Origin: Streptomyces malaysiensis subsp. samsunensis
GTDB lineage: Bacteria; Actinomycetota; Actinomycetes; Streptomycetales; Streptomycetaceae
NCBI RefSeq assembly: GCF_024519315.1
Contig: NZ_JANIIC010000039.1
Location: forward strand, 40,488 to 104,487
Length of the DNA: 64,000 nucleotides
Reading direction: 5' to 3'
The notes beneath the pieces are model-generated. The model was not told where the DNA came from. It worked only from the letters and a program-made list of their open reading frames with translations, and searched no databases. Below, piece after piece: positions 33,398-42,557 of the stretch. Both the position numbers and the translations under genes were made by a program. Position 1 is the first letter of the stretch; each line of letters opens with the position of its first letter.

Positions 33398-34135
33398 CTA
33401 CGTCGTGAGCGCCGGGGAGGCCGGTGCCTGATCGGCGGGCGGGCGACGGGCCGCGGCCGACCGCCGCCCCGTCCTGCGCCGCATCGGGTCGAGCGCCAGC
33501 CCCAGCACCACGAAGACCCCCTCGACGACCAGCGCCAGGGCCGCGACCAGCACCGCACCGGCCACCACCTGGGGGGTGTCGGTGAGCCGGAAGCCCGCGG
33601 TGATGATCCGGCCGAGACCGCCGCCGCCGGGCAGCGCGGCCAGCGTCGCGGTGGCCACGACCTGCACGGCGGCCGTCCGTACGCCCGTCATGATGAGCGG
33701 GAACGCCAGTGGCAACTCGACCCTGCGGATCAGCTGGCCGCCCGTCATCCCCATGCCACGGGCCGCCTCCACGACCTCGCGGTCCGCCTCGCGCACCCCG
33801 ACATAGGCGTTGGTGAGCAGCGGCGGGATGGCGAACAGCACCAGCGCGATGATCGTGGGCCACTGGCCGTGCGTCCCCAGCGGGCTGAGCAGCAACAGCA
33901 CCAGTACGGCGAAGGTGGGCACCGCGCGCCCCGCGTTGGAGATGTTGACCGCGAGCGCGCCGCCCTTGCCGATATGGCCGAGGGCCACGGCGATCGGCAG
34001 CGCCACCAGGCACGAGATCGCCAGGCAGGCGAAGGTGAGGAAGAGGTGCTGGCCCAGCCGGTGCCACACCCCGTCGGGGCCCACCCAGTGCGAACCGGTG
34101 GCCAGCCAGGTCCACGCCTCGGTGACGATGTCCAT
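33398..34135 (-). CDS. OpuC-type ABC transporter permease (second)
   Basis: 245 residues with about five or six membrane helices. The EAA loop reads EVVEAARGMGMTGGQLIRRVELPLAFPLIMTGVR, typical of the ProW/OpuCB family. The ATG at 34135 shares a base with the upstream permease stop (TGATG), so the two are coupled and likely form the heteromeric channel. Pairs with the ATPase encoded divergently at 34960. Confidence 0.93.
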   Translation of the reverse strand: MDIVTEAWTWLATGSHWVGPDGVWHRLGQHLFLTFACLAISCLVALPIAVALGHIGKGGALAVNISNAGRAVPTFAVLVLLLLSPLGTHGQWPTIIALVLFAIPPLLTNAYVGVREADREVVEAARGMGMTGGQLIRRVELPLAFPLIMTGVRTAAVQVVATATLAALPGGGGLGRIITAGFRLTDTPQVVAGAVLVAALALVVEGVFVVLGLALDPMRRRTGRRSAAARRPPADQAPASPALTT

Positions 34136-34818
34136 CAGGTGGTGCCCTTCCGACTCTTGCGTGCCCACGGCGTCAGCAGCCGCTGGATGGCGAGCAGCAG
34201 CAGATCCGCCACGACCGCCAGCGCCACGCACAGCACCGAGGCGGTGAGCACCTCGGCCTTGAAGAAGCTGCGCATGCCCTCGTAGATGAGGTTGCCGAGG
34301 CCGCCGTATCCGATGATCGCACCCACCGTGGTGAGCGAGACCGTGGAGACGGTGGTGATCCGCAGCCCGGCCATCAGCGCGGGCAGCGCGAGGGGCAGTT
34401 CCACGCCGAAGAGCAGCCGCAGCGGGCCGTACCCCATGCCCCGGGCCGCCTCCCTCGCCTCCTCGGGCACCGAGGCGAGCCCGGCCATGATGTTGCGCAC
34501 CAGGATCGTGAGCGAATAGAGCACCAGACCGGTGATCACCACCGCGACCGAGACCCCGAACACGGGCAGCAGCAGCGAGAACATCGCCAGCGAGGGCACC
34601 GTGTAGAGGATCGTGGTCAGCCCCAGCACCGGACCCGCCACGGCCCGCCAGCGGCGGGCCAGCAGCGCCAGCGGAAAGGCGACCAGGAGACCGATCGCCA
34701 CCGAGGCGAGTGTGATCCATACATGTTCGAGCGTCGCGTCCGTCAGCTCTTGACCGCGTGTGCGTACATACTCACCGCATATCCACTCGTTACTGATCAG
34801 ACAGTTCCCGTCGGCCAT
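34135..34818 (-). CDS. OpuC-type ABC transporter permease (first)
   Basis: 227 residues. Six predicted helices; EAA loop EEAREAARGMGYGPLRLLFGVELPLALPALMAG. First gene of the minus-strand part of the importer. The 141-base divergent region to the ATPase gene should hold promoters for both directions; short CAACAA-type words occur there but no clear operator. Confidence 0.93.
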   Translation of the reverse strand: MADGNCLISNEWICGEYVRTRGQELTDATLEHVWITLASVAIGLLVAFPLALLARRWRAVAGPVLGLTTILYTVPSLAMFSLLLPVFGVSVAVVITGLVLYSLTILVRNIMAGLASVPEEAREAARGMGYGPLRLLFGVELPLALPALMAGLRITTVSTVSLTTVGAIIGYGGLGNLIYEGMRSFFKAEVLTASVLCVALAVVADLLLLAIQRLLTPWARKSRKGTT

Positions 34819-34959
34819 ACGCTCACCTCCCCCGTCGGGTCGCGGGCCGGTTGCTCATCACAATTTCCAGGTGACCCTAACCCCGGGAGATGACAATCTC
34901 GTCCGATCGCCACACAACAGCAACAATCTCTGCCACGAATGCGGCAACAATGGGGAGCC

Positions 34960-36117
34960 ATGATCCGTTTCGAACATGTCACCAAGCGCTACGGCGATGG
35001 CACGACGGCCGTGGACGACCTCTCCTTCGAGGTGGCGGAGGGTGAGCTGGTCACCCTGGTCGGCCCCTCGGGCTGCGGCAAGACGACGACGATGAAGATG
35101 GTGAACCGGCTCATCGAGCCGACATCGGGGCGGATCCTGGTGGACGGCGAGGACATCGCCGAAGCGGATCCGGTCACCCTGCGCCGCCGTATCGGCTATG
35201 TCATCCAGCAGGTCGGGCTCTTCCCGCACAAGACCGTGCTCGAGAACACCTCCACCGTGCCGCATCTGCTGGGCTGGCAGCGGAAGAAGGGGCGGGAGCG
35301 CGCCGCCGAGCTGCTCGACCTGGTCGGCCTCGACCCGTCCGTCTACGGCAACCGCTACCCCGACCAGCTCTCCGGCGGCCAGCGGCAGCGCGTCGGGGTG
35401 GCCCGCGCACTGGCCGCGGATCCGCCGGTGCTGCTGATGGACGAGCCGTTCGGTGCGGTCGACCCGGTCGTTCGCGAGCGCCTTCAGACCGAATTCCTGA
35501 GACTTCAGTCACAGGTGCGCAAGACGGTGCTCTTTGTGACCCATGACATCGAGGAGGCGGTCCGGCTCGGCGACCGCATCGCGGTCTACGGCTCGGGGCG
35601 GATCGAGCAGTTCGACACCCCCGCCACGGTGCTGGGCGCGCCCGCCACCCCGTATGTGGCCGACTTCGTCGGCGCGGACCGCGGGCTGAAGCGGCTGTCG
35701 GTCACCCCCATCGAACCCGGCGACCTGGAGCAGCCGCCCGTGGTCCACCTGGACGACCCGCTCTCCAAGGCGGCCGCCAAGCTGACCGCGGAGGGGGCAC
35801 GCTGGGCCGTGGTCCTGGACGACGCGGAGCGGCTGCACGGCTGGATCCCGGCGGAGGCGGCCGACGGCGACCGGGGGACCGTACGGGACCACGCCCGGCG
35901 GATGGAGGCGTGGCTGCCGGTGGGGGCACCGCTGAAGCAGGCGTTCAGCACGATGCTCCAGCACGACGCGGGCTGGATCGCGGTCCTGGACGAGGACCGC
36001 TTCCTCGGCGTCCTCACCCCGGCCCGGCTCCATGAGGCCCTGCGCCGCTCGATCGACGCCGACGCGGGCGGTATCGCGCGGGGGGACGTCCAGCTCCAGA
36101 CCGTCGCCGACGTGTAG
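34960..36117 (+). CDS. OpuC-type ABC transporter ATPase with C-terminal CBS region
   Basis: 385 residues; ATG at 34960 after GGGGAG (an in-frame codon at 34939 lacks a site). Walker A GPSGCGKTTT (about 36-45), Q-loop, signature LSGGQRQRVGVARAL, Walker B VLLMDEPFGAVDP, H-loop THD. The last 130 residues form a CBS pair of the sort that senses ionic strength or cyclic di-AMP in OpuA/OpuC ATPases (LLD.RFLGVLTPARLHEAL). It energises uptake of quaternary-ammonium osmolytes. It is transcribed away from its permeases. Confidence 0.94.
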   Translation: MIRFEHVTKRYGDGTTAVDDLSFEVAEGELVTLVGPSGCGKTTTMKMVNRLIEPTSGRILVDGEDIAEADPVTLRRRIGYVIQQVGLFPHKTVLENTSTVPHLLGWQRKKGRERAAELLDLVGLDPSVYGNRYPDQLSGGQRQRVGVARALAADPPVLLMDEPFGAVDPVVRERLQTEFLRLQSQVRKTVLFVTHDIEEAVRLGDRIAVYGSGRIEQFDTPATVLGAPATPYVADFVGADRGLKRLSVTPIEPGDLEQPPVVHLDDPLSKAAAKLTAEGARWAVVLDDAERLHGWIPAEAADGDRGTVRDHARRMEAWLPVGAPLKQAFSTMLQHDAGWIAVLDEDRFLGVLTPARLHEALRRSIDADAGGIARGDVQLQTVADV

Positions 36118-36137
36118 GTCCGCAGGGGCGCGGGGCC

Positions 36138-36187
36138 GTGTCGATGTGCGGCTCCGCCGCGGCTGTGTCGATGTGCGGCTCCGCCGC
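36138..36187. repeat. 24-base direct repeat after the ATPase gene
   Basis: Two identical 24-base copies (36138-36161 and 36164-36187), sharing the word GATGTGCGGCTCCGCC, in the gap between convergent genes. Confidence 0.85.
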
Positions 36188-36231
36188 GTGGGCGACCAGC
36201 CACGACGGCGCCGCAGACGATCGACGGCAGC

Positions 36232-37374
36232 TCAGGGCACTTCCAGCGGAGCGCTTAGGCGGCCGCCGAGCCATTCCAGGGCGGCGGGGACCTCCCGTTT
36301 CCAGGTGTTGAAGTTGTGGCCGCCGGTGCTCAGGATGATCGACGAGATCCGGGTCGGCTCCCCGCGCCGGTTCAGCCGCTTCACCTTGTTCACGAAGCGC
36401 ACGGTGTCCCGGTAGTTGTCCTCGCCGTGCCGGCTGCTGGACACCAGGAGCGACACCGGCGGCGCGGGCTTGTGGTCCAGCCGCCACATCAGGTCGTTCT
36501 CCCGCTTCAGCCGCTCGCTGCCGCCGAAGAGATCGCCCGTGGTCGCGTCGATCGGGGCCTGGTACGACGGGGAGAGCCCGACCGCCGCGGAGTAGGCGTC
36601 GGGGTGACGCATCGCCATCTTCAAGGCGCAGTAGCCGCCGGTGGAATTGCCGATGACGCCCCAGTTACGGGCCCGTTTGCCCACCCGGTAGTGATCGGCC
36701 ACGGCCTTCGGCAGGTCCTTGGTGAAGAACGTCTCGGTCCGCGGCCCGCCGGGCACGTCCACGCATTCGGTGTCGCGCGGCGGGGCGACAGTCGGCCGCA
36801 TCATCACCAGGACGAGGGGTTGCATCCTCCCCGATTTGACCAACTTATGGGAGTTCTGGGGGTATTTCAGGCCATTGATAAGAGCTTCGGCGGTGCCCGG
36901 GTATCCGGTGAGCACCAGTGCGGCGGGGAAGGTCCGCCGGGCGTACTCCGGCCGGAAGTACTCCGGCGGCAGATAGATGTACGCGGGGCTCGCGATCCCG
37001 GAGACCGGCCCCCGGATGTTCACCTTCTCCAGGCGTCCGGCGACCTTGGGCGCCGAGTCGCCCGCCACGGCCAGGCGCCGGGTGTCGGTGACCCGCACCC
37101 GGGTGCCCGGGGTGTCATGGTCCACCACGACACCCGGATCGTCCTGCGTACCGAAGAGGTCGGACCAGGAACCATAGAATCCGAAGGACTGATTGGCGAA
37201 CAGTCCGAACGCCACGAACACGGACAGCTGCGTCCCCAGTAGCATGCCGACCCGGCCGAGCACGGGAGCCACTCCGCGCCCGGCCAGCCGGGGCCACAGC
37301 CATATCGTGGCCGCGAACAGCAGCAACGCCGCGACGGCCGCCGCGATCACGATGATGTTGCTCGTGAGACCCAT
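36232..37374 (-). CDS. Membrane-anchored esterase of the antigen 85/esterase D type
   Basis: 380 residues from ATG 37374. Two N-terminal membrane helices (about 5-27 and 41-61) are followed by an extracytoplasmic alpha/beta-hydrolase domain. The nucleophile elbow is GVIGNSTGGYCALKMA (Ser in GNSTGG), an Asp is in the DCVDVPG/LSPSY region and the His is in STGGHNFNTW. Family members include mycolyltransferases; streptomycetes lack mycolates, so a general esterase role is more likely. The open frame continues far upstream to 39363 through the neighbouring gene on the other strand and is not real. Divergent from the MprF-like gene. Confidence 0.85.
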   Translation of the reverse strand: MGLTSNIIVIAAAVAALLLFAATIWLWPRLAGRGVAPVLGRVGMLLGTQLSVFVAFGLFANQSFGFYGSWSDLFGTQDDPGVVVDHDTPGTRVRVTDTRRLAVAGDSAPKVAGRLEKVNIRGPVSGIASPAYIYLPPEYFRPEYARRTFPAALVLTGYPGTAEALINGLKYPQNSHKLVKSGRMQPLVLVMMRPTVAPPRDTECVDVPGGPRTETFFTKDLPKAVADHYRVGKRARNWGVIGNSTGGYCALKMAMRHPDAYSAAVGLSPSYQAPIDATTGDLFGGSERLKRENDLMWRLDHKPAPPVSLLVSSSRHGEDNYRDTVRFVNKVKRLNRRGEPTRISSIILSTGGHNFNTWKREVPAALEWLGGRLSAPLEVP

Positions 37375-37542
37375 CACTATCTTTCTGCCGGGCGGCCGGC
37401 CCCCCGTGCCGCCGGGGGAACCTCCCAGCCGTAACCGGGGAATGAACCCCGTTCCTTTGAACGCCGTCTTACAGGGCGCAAATCGCGCGGATGCCGCGCA
37501 ACAGAACCGAAGATTCTCTTGACCGAAGCGACGGGAATACAT

Positions 37543-39375
37543 ATGTCTGACAGTCAAGATGCCGAAACATCCGGGAAGGTTCCCACCCGGATACGGCGCC
37601 TGCTGCGCGGCCCCAGGCCGGAGGCGGTACCCACCGTCGTCGGCACCGCCTGCACGCTCATCGGGCTGATGGACATCGTCTTCCCCCGGCTGCGCCACAG
37701 CAGGGTGCACGCCCTGGCCGAGCTGCTGCCCGGCGCCGTGAGCTCCCTGGCGGCCGCCGCCTCGATCGTGGTCGGTCTGCTGCTGCTGATGCTGGCCCAC
37801 GGCCTCAAACGGCGTAAGCGGCGGGCCTGGGTCGCGGCGGTGGGGCTGCTGCCCGTCGGCGCGGCCGCCCAGCTGCTCTACCGGCACTCGGTCATCGGCA
37901 TGGTGCTCTCCATCGTTCTGATGGCGGTGCTGATCCGCTACCGCGCCGAGTTCGCGGCGCTGCCGGATCCGCGCAGCCGCTGGATGGCGCTGGCCAACTT
38001 CGTAGTCATGGGCGCGGTCAGTGTCACCCTGGGACTGCTCATCGTCCGTTCGCATCCGGACACCATCGAAGGAAGTCCGTCGCTCAGCGAACAGCTGGAG
38101 CATGTCCTCTGGGGCCTGTTCGGCTTCGAGGGGCCGGTCGACTACCGCCACGGCGCGGACTACACCGTCGGCTACTCGCTCGGCGCGCTGGGCCTGCTGA
38201 CCGTCGCCACCACCCTCTATCTCGCCTTCCGCCCCGAACACCCCGCCGCCCGCCTCACCCCCGGGGACGAGGAGCGGCTGCGGGACCTGCTCGCCGCCCA
38301 CGGGCGCCGCGACTCGCTCGGCCACTTCGCGCTCCGCCGCGACAAGGCCGTGGTCTTCTCCCCCACCGGCAAGGCCGCGGTCTGCTACCGCGTGGTCTCC
38401 GGGGTGATGCTCGCCAGCGGCGACCCGGTCGGCGATGTGGAGGCATGGCCCGGCGCGATCGCCCGCTTCATGGAGGAGGCGCGGGCCCACTCCTGGACCC
38501 CGGCGGTGATGGGGTGCAGCGAGACCGGCGGCGAGGTGTGGACCCGGGAGACCGGCCTGGACGCGCTCGAACTCGGGGACGAGGCCATCGTCGATGTGGC
38601 GGACTTCACCCTGTCCGGGCGCGCCATGCGCAACGTACGCCAGATGGTCAAGCGGATCGAACGGGCCGGCTACGAGACCCGGGTGCGGCGCGCCGCCGAG
38701 CTGGACCCCGAGGAGCTGGACACCATCCGTCGCGCCGCCGCCGACTGGCGGGACACCGACACCGAGCGCGGCTTCTCGATGGCGCTGGGCCGGATCGGTG
38801 ACCCGGCGGACGGGGACGCGGTGATCGCCACCGCCCACAAGGCCGCCGACGAGGGCGCCGAGGAGGGTCCGTACGGGGACCTCAAGGCCGTTCTGCACTT
38901 CGTGCCGTGGGGCCGGGACGGGATGTCCCTGGAGCTGATGCGGCGCGACCGGAGCGCCGACCCGGGCATGAACGAGCTGCTGATCGTGGCCGCGCTGCGG
39001 GCCGCCCCCGGGCTGGGCGTGGAGCGGGTGTCGCTGAACTTCGCGATGTTCCGCTCGGCGCTGGCGCGCGGCGAGAAGCTGGGCGCGGGCCCGGTGCTGC
39101 GCGGCTGGCGGGCGCTGCTGGTGTTCCTCTCCCGCTGGTTCCAGATCGAGTCGCTGTACAAGTTCAACGCGAAGTTCCAGCCGCGCTGGGAGCCGCGTTT
39201 CGTGGTCTTCCGCAACACCCGCGACCTGCCCCGGATCGGCCTGGCCGCGATGCAGGCCGAGGGCTTCGTCTCGCTGGCCCTGCCCCGGCTGCTGCGCCGC
39301 GGCCGGCGCCCCGAGCCCCGGCCCTGCGCCCATCGGGACGTGGACGAGGGCCGGGCGCTGCAACAGGCGGCCTGA
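37543..39375 (+). CDS. MprF-like aminoacyl-phosphatidylglycerol synthase
   Basis: 610 residues from ATG 37543 (a TTG eight codons upstream is in frame). The N-terminal 230 residues hold about six membrane helices. The C-terminal part is a DUF2156 double-GNAT domain (GKAAVCYRVVSGVMLASGDPVGD, YGDLKAVLHFVPWGRDGMSLELMRRD, NELLIVAALRAA, FNAKFQPRWEPRFVVF), which in MprF/LysX transfers an amino acid from tRNA to phosphatidylglycerol. It has no lysyl-tRNA synthetase fusion. Likely effect: reduced negative charge of the membrane and resistance to cationic peptides. Confidence 0.9.
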   Translation: MSDSQDAETSGKVPTRIRRLLRGPRPEAVPTVVGTACTLIGLMDIVFPRLRHSRVHALAELLPGAVSSLAAAASIVVGLLLLMLAHGLKRRKRRAWVAAVGLLPVGAAAQLLYRHSVIGMVLSIVLMAVLIRYRAEFAALPDPRSRWMALANFVVMGAVSVTLGLLIVRSHPDTIEGSPSLSEQLEHVLWGLFGFEGPVDYRHGADYTVGYSLGALGLLTVATTLYLAFRPEHPAARLTPGDEERLRDLLAAHGRRDSLGHFALRRDKAVVFSPTGKAAVCYRVVSGVMLASGDPVGDVEAWPGAIARFMEEARAHSWTPAVMGCSETGGEVWTRETGLDALELGDEAIVDVADFTLSGRAMRNVRQMVKRIERAGYETRVRRAAELDPEELDTIRRAAADWRDTDTERGFSMALGRIGDPADGDAVIATAHKAADEGAEEGPYGDLKAVLHFVPWGRDGMSLELMRRDRSADPGMNELLIVAALRAAPGLGVERVSLNFAMFRSALARGEKLGAGPVLRGWRALLVFLSRWFQIESLYKFNAKFQPRWEPRFVVFRNTRDLPRIGLAAMQAEGFVSLALPRLLRRGRRPEPRPCAHRDVDEGRALQQAA

Positions 39376-39410
39376 TCCAGAAGGCGCCCCCCTGCGCCTA
39401 GGCTGGGCAC

Positions 39411-40289
39411 ATGAGCACGTTGCATGGGCGGGGCCGGGTGGCCGGATTGCCGGATTGGGACCGGTGCGCGGTGATGGGCGTGGTGAACGTCACTCCCGAC
39501 TCCTTCTCCGACGGCGGCCAGTGGTTCGACACCGACCTGGCCGTCAAGCACGGTCTCGATCTTCTCGCCGCCGGGGCCGACCTGGTGGACGTCGGCGGTG
39601 AGTCGACCCGGCCCGGCGCGGCCCGCGTCGACGAGGCCGAGGAGCTGCGCCGGGTGATCCCCGTGGTCCGGGAGCTGGCCGCGGCCGGGGCCGTGATCAG
39701 CGTGGACACCATGCGGGCCGCGGTGGCCGAACGGGCCGTGGAGGCCGGGGCCCGGCTGGTCAACGACGTCAGCGGGGGCGGCGCCGACCCCGCGATGGTG
39801 CCCATGGTGGCCGCGGCGGGGGTGCCGTTCGTGGTCATGCACTGGCGCGGCGAGTCGATCGACATGAACAACCGAGCGGTGTACGCGGACGTGGTCGGCG
39901 AGGTGGTCGCCGAGCTGCGGACCGGCCTGGAGCGGGCGGTCGCGGGCGGTATCGACCCCGAGCGGATCGTGGTCGACCCGGGGCTGGGCTTCGCCAAGAA
40001 CGCCGGGCACGACCTGGCACTGGTGGCCCATCTGGCCGCGCTGCGCGAGCTGGGCCGGCCGCTGCTGGTGGCGGCCTCCCGCAAGCGGTTCCTGGGCCGC
40101 GTCCTGGCCGGCGACGAGGGCAGCCCGCCGCCCGCCCGGGAGCGGGACGCGGCCACCGCGGCGGTCTCCGCGCTCGCGGCGCGCGAGGGCGCCTGGGCCG
40201 TCCGGGTGCACGAGGTACGGGCCAGCGCCGACGCGGTGCGCGTGGCGCGGGCCATCGAAGCGGCCGAGACCACGGCGGGAGCGCTGTGA
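39411..40289 (+). CDS. folP: Dihydropteroate synthase
   Basis: 292 residues. Conserved motifs VMGVVNVTPDSFSDGG (pterin site), DVGGESTRPGA, INDVSGG-type LVNDVSGGG, DPGLGFAKN and the C-terminal KRFLGR. Condenses pterin diphosphate with p-aminobenzoate. First gene of the folate cluster folP-NTF2-folB-folK; the next gene overlaps by four bases. Confidence 0.97.
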   Translation: MSTLHGRGRVAGLPDWDRCAVMGVVNVTPDSFSDGGQWFDTDLAVKHGLDLLAAGADLVDVGGESTRPGAARVDEAEELRRVIPVVRELAAAGAVISVDTMRAAVAERAVEAGARLVNDVSGGGADPAMVPMVAAAGVPFVVMHWRGESIDMNNRAVYADVVGEVVAELRTGLERAVAGGIDPERIVVDPGLGFAKNAGHDLALVAHLAALRELGRPLLVAASRKRFLGRVLAGDEGSPPPARERDAATAAVSALAAREGAWAVRVHEVRASADAVRVARAIEAAETTAGAL

Positions 40290-40771
40290 CTTCCCTTACG
40301 GACAACGAGCGTGTGGCGCTGGTGAACACCGCGCTGTACGACGCGATGGAGCAGGGCGACCACAGCACCCTTCAGCGGCTGTGGCTGGACTCCCCCGACA
40401 CCGAGGTGTCCTGTGTCCACCCGGGCTGGCCGGTGTTGCGCGGCCGGGGCGAGGTGCTCCGCTCCTACGCGCTGATCATGGCCAACACGGACTACATCCA
40501 GTTCTTCCTGACGGATGTCGAGGTGTCGGTGATGACCGACACCGCCCTGGTGACCTGCACCGAGAACATCCTCAGCGGCGCCCCCGCGGAGGAGGAGGGC
40601 CAGCTCGGCCCGCTGGTGGGCCAGCTGGTCGTGGCGACGAACGTGTTCCGCCGGACGGAGGACGGCTGGAAGGTGTGGTCGCACCACGGCTCCCCGGTGC
40701 TCGCGGAGAGCGACGACGACGAGCCGGGCGGTCCCGAAGGCCCCGCCGACGACGGGTTGCTGCCGGACTGA
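40286..40771 (+). CDS. NTF2-like (SnoaL/DUF4440-type) protein in the folate cluster
   Basis: 161 residues. An alpha+beta cone fold is suggested by LVNTALYDAMEQGDHSTLQRLWL, CVHPGWPVLRGRGEVLRSYALIM, the strand LVTCTENIL and the end GWKVWSHHGSPV. It overlaps folP by a GTGA, so it is co-translated with it. The family has enzymes and binding proteins; the conserved position beside folP and folB suggests a link to pteridine metabolism, unproven. The acidic tail is probably disordered. Confidence 0.85.
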   Translation: MTSLTDNERVALVNTALYDAMEQGDHSTLQRLWLDSPDTEVSCVHPGWPVLRGRGEVLRSYALIMANTDYIQFFLTDVEVSVMTDTALVTCTENILSGAPAEEEGQLGPLVGQLVVATNVFRRTEDGWKVWSHHGSPVLAESDDDEPGGPEGPADDGLLPD

Positions 40772-40979
40772 GGTCACCCCGTTCGAGCCCCGCGAGGCGG
40801 GGGTAGAAGGCTGTGGCGCGGAGTGTCGGCAGCGGGCACCGCCCACCCCATGGGCGAGTGCCGTCGGAGCCCGCAGGTAGATTCGAGGCAGGTACCCCCG
40901 CATACGGCAGGGGACGGGTGGTGCGTTCCGGCCAGGACGGGACGTGCCCGCGTACCGACGACCAGCAGGAGTGATTCAG

Positions 40980-41339
40980 GTGGATCGTGTCGCGCTGCGC
41001 GGCCTGAAGGCTCGCGGGCACCACGGTGTGCTACCCCACGAGCGCGAGGAGGGCCAGGACTTCGTCGTGGACCTCGTGCTCGGCCTGGACACTCGGCCCG
41101 CCGCGGCTGACGACGACCTCGGCAAGACCGTCCACTACGGCGTGGTGGCGGAGGAGGTCGTGCACGTGGTGCGGGGTGAGCCGGTCGATCTGATCGAGAC
41201 GCTGGCCGAGCTGATCGCGGACCGGTGCCTCGAGCACGACGTGGTGCGGGAGGTCGAGGTCGTGGTGCACAAGCCGCAGGCCCCGATCACCGTGCCCTTC
41301 GACGACGTGACCATCACCATCACCCGGAGCCGAGTATGA
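40980..41339 (+). CDS. folB: Dihydroneopterin aldolase
   Basis: 119 residues from the GTG at 40980, preceded by AGGAG. VALRGLKARGHHGVLPHEREEGQDFVVDL carries the Glu of the active site; the DLIETLAELIAD and KPQAPI motifs complete the family pattern. Converts dihydroneopterin to the hydroxymethyl pterin. The gap 40772-40979 may contain a separate promoter. It overlaps folK by ATGA. Confidence 0.96.
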   Translation: MDRVALRGLKARGHHGVLPHEREEGQDFVVDLVLGLDTRPAAADDDLGKTVHYGVVAEEVVHVVRGEPVDLIETLAELIADRCLEHDVVREVEVVVHKPQAPITVPFDDVTITITRSRV

Positions 41340-41929
41340 GCAGCAGCGACCCGACCGTGCAGCCCGTTCCCACCTCCGTGGTGGAGCAGGTGGACGCCGC
41401 CGATGTGACGTTGAGCAACCCCAAACGGGCGGTGATCTCGCTCGGCAGCAACCTGGGCAACCGCCTGGAGACCCTCCAGGGCGCCATCGACGCGCTGGAG
41501 GACACCCCGGGCCTGCGGGTCAAGGCCGTGTCGCCGGTGTACGAGACGGACCCGTGGGGCGTGGCGCCCGGCGCCCAGGCCACGTACTTCAACGCGGTGG
41601 TGCTGATCAAGACGACGCTGCCGCCGTCCTCGCTGCTGGAGCGCGGTCATGCGATCGAGGAGGCGTTCGAGCGGGTGCGGGACGAGCGCTGGGGCCCGCG
41701 CACCATCGACGTGGACATCGTGGCGTACCAGGACGTGGTGTCCGACGACCCTCAGCTGACCCTGCCGCATCCGCGCGCCCATGAGCGCGCCTTCGTGCTG
41801 GTGCCGTGGCACGACGTGGACCCGCAGGCCGAGGTCCCCGGGCGCGGGCCGGTCGCGGGGCTGCTGGCCGCGATGGGCCAGGAGGGGGTCCGGGTCCGCG
41901 TCGATCTGGAACTGCGACTGCCGGAGTAG
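41336..41929 (+). CDS. folK: HPPK, hydroxymethyl-dihydropterin pyrophosphokinase
   Basis: 197 residues. The core starts VISLGSNLGNRLETLQGAIDAL (residue about 32), with VSPVYETDPWG, FNAVVLI and the ATP/Mg motif RWGPRTIDVDIVAY, PHPRAHERAFVLVPW. About 30 N-terminal residues before the core are not part of the fold. The ATG at 41336 overlaps the folB stop by four bases. Confidence 0.97.
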   Translation: MSSSDPTVQPVPTSVVEQVDAADVTLSNPKRAVISLGSNLGNRLETLQGAIDALEDTPGLRVKAVSPVYETDPWGVAPGAQATYFNAVVLIKTTLPPSSLLERGHAIEEAFERVRDERWGPRTIDVDIVAYQDVVSDDPQLTLPHPRAHERAFVLVPWHDVDPQAEVPGRGPVAGLLAAMGQEGVRVRVDLELRLPE

Positions 41930-41990
41930 ACGTTGATCCGGATAGGTTCCGGACACGTTGGCACGTACTGAATTGAGGGGCGACCGCTCG

Positions 41991-42491
41991 GTGAAGCAAC
42001 TTCGGATCGGGGTGCTGGTCGGGCTGTTCGCCGTGGCCGGCGTGGTGTCGTGGGCGGGTGCCCGGCTGTGGGACACGTTCGGATCGCTGCCCAGCGTCCC
42101 GGTGGCCGCGCCGATCGTGCTGGCCCTGATCGCGGTCGTGCTGACCGCCACCGCGCTGTCGCTGCGGTCCCGGCTGCGCGCCCAGCGGGAGCGCGAGCCC
42201 GACGCCAAGGGCGTGGACCCGATGGTGGCCGCCCGTGCGGTGGTCTTCGGGCAGGCCAGTGCGCTGGTGGCGGCGCTGATCGCGGGGATGTACGGCGGTG
42301 TGGGCGTCTTCCTGGCCATGGATCAGCTCGATGTGCCCGCCCGCCGCGATCAGGCGATCTACGCCCTGGGCTCGGTCCTCGCGGGCGCGGGGGTGGTGGC
42401 GGCCGCGTTCTTCCTGGAGCGGGTCCTCAAGCTGCCCGAGGACGACGACAACGACGGCGGCAACGGCCCGAGCGCCACGGCCCGCGCCTGA
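41991..42491 (+). CDS. DUF3180 membrane protein
   Basis: 166 residues from GTG 41991 (GAGGGG upstream); a TTG at 41958 is an alternative. Four membrane helices (about 5-25, 40-62, 85-108, 122-142) and an acidic C-terminal tail. The family follows folK in most actinobacteria, but its role is unknown. Confidence 0.85.
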   Translation: MKQLRIGVLVGLFAVAGVVSWAGARLWDTFGSLPSVPVAAPIVLALIAVVLTATALSLRSRLRAQREREPDAKGVDPMVAARAVVFGQASALVAALIAGMYGGVGVFLAMDQLDVPARRDQAIYALGSVLAGAGVVAAAFFLERVLKLPEDDDNDGGNGPSATARA

Positions 42492-42557
42492 GGCCCACCG
42501 GGGCGCGGCAGAGGGCCACCGCTGGGCTCGATGCGTCGCCGAGGCGTGTGGCGCCGC

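Noticed and set aside
36232..39363. 1043-codon frame extending the esterase upstream
   Set aside because: The upstream 660 codons are antisense to the MprF-like gene; the esterase starts at 37374 with two membrane helices.
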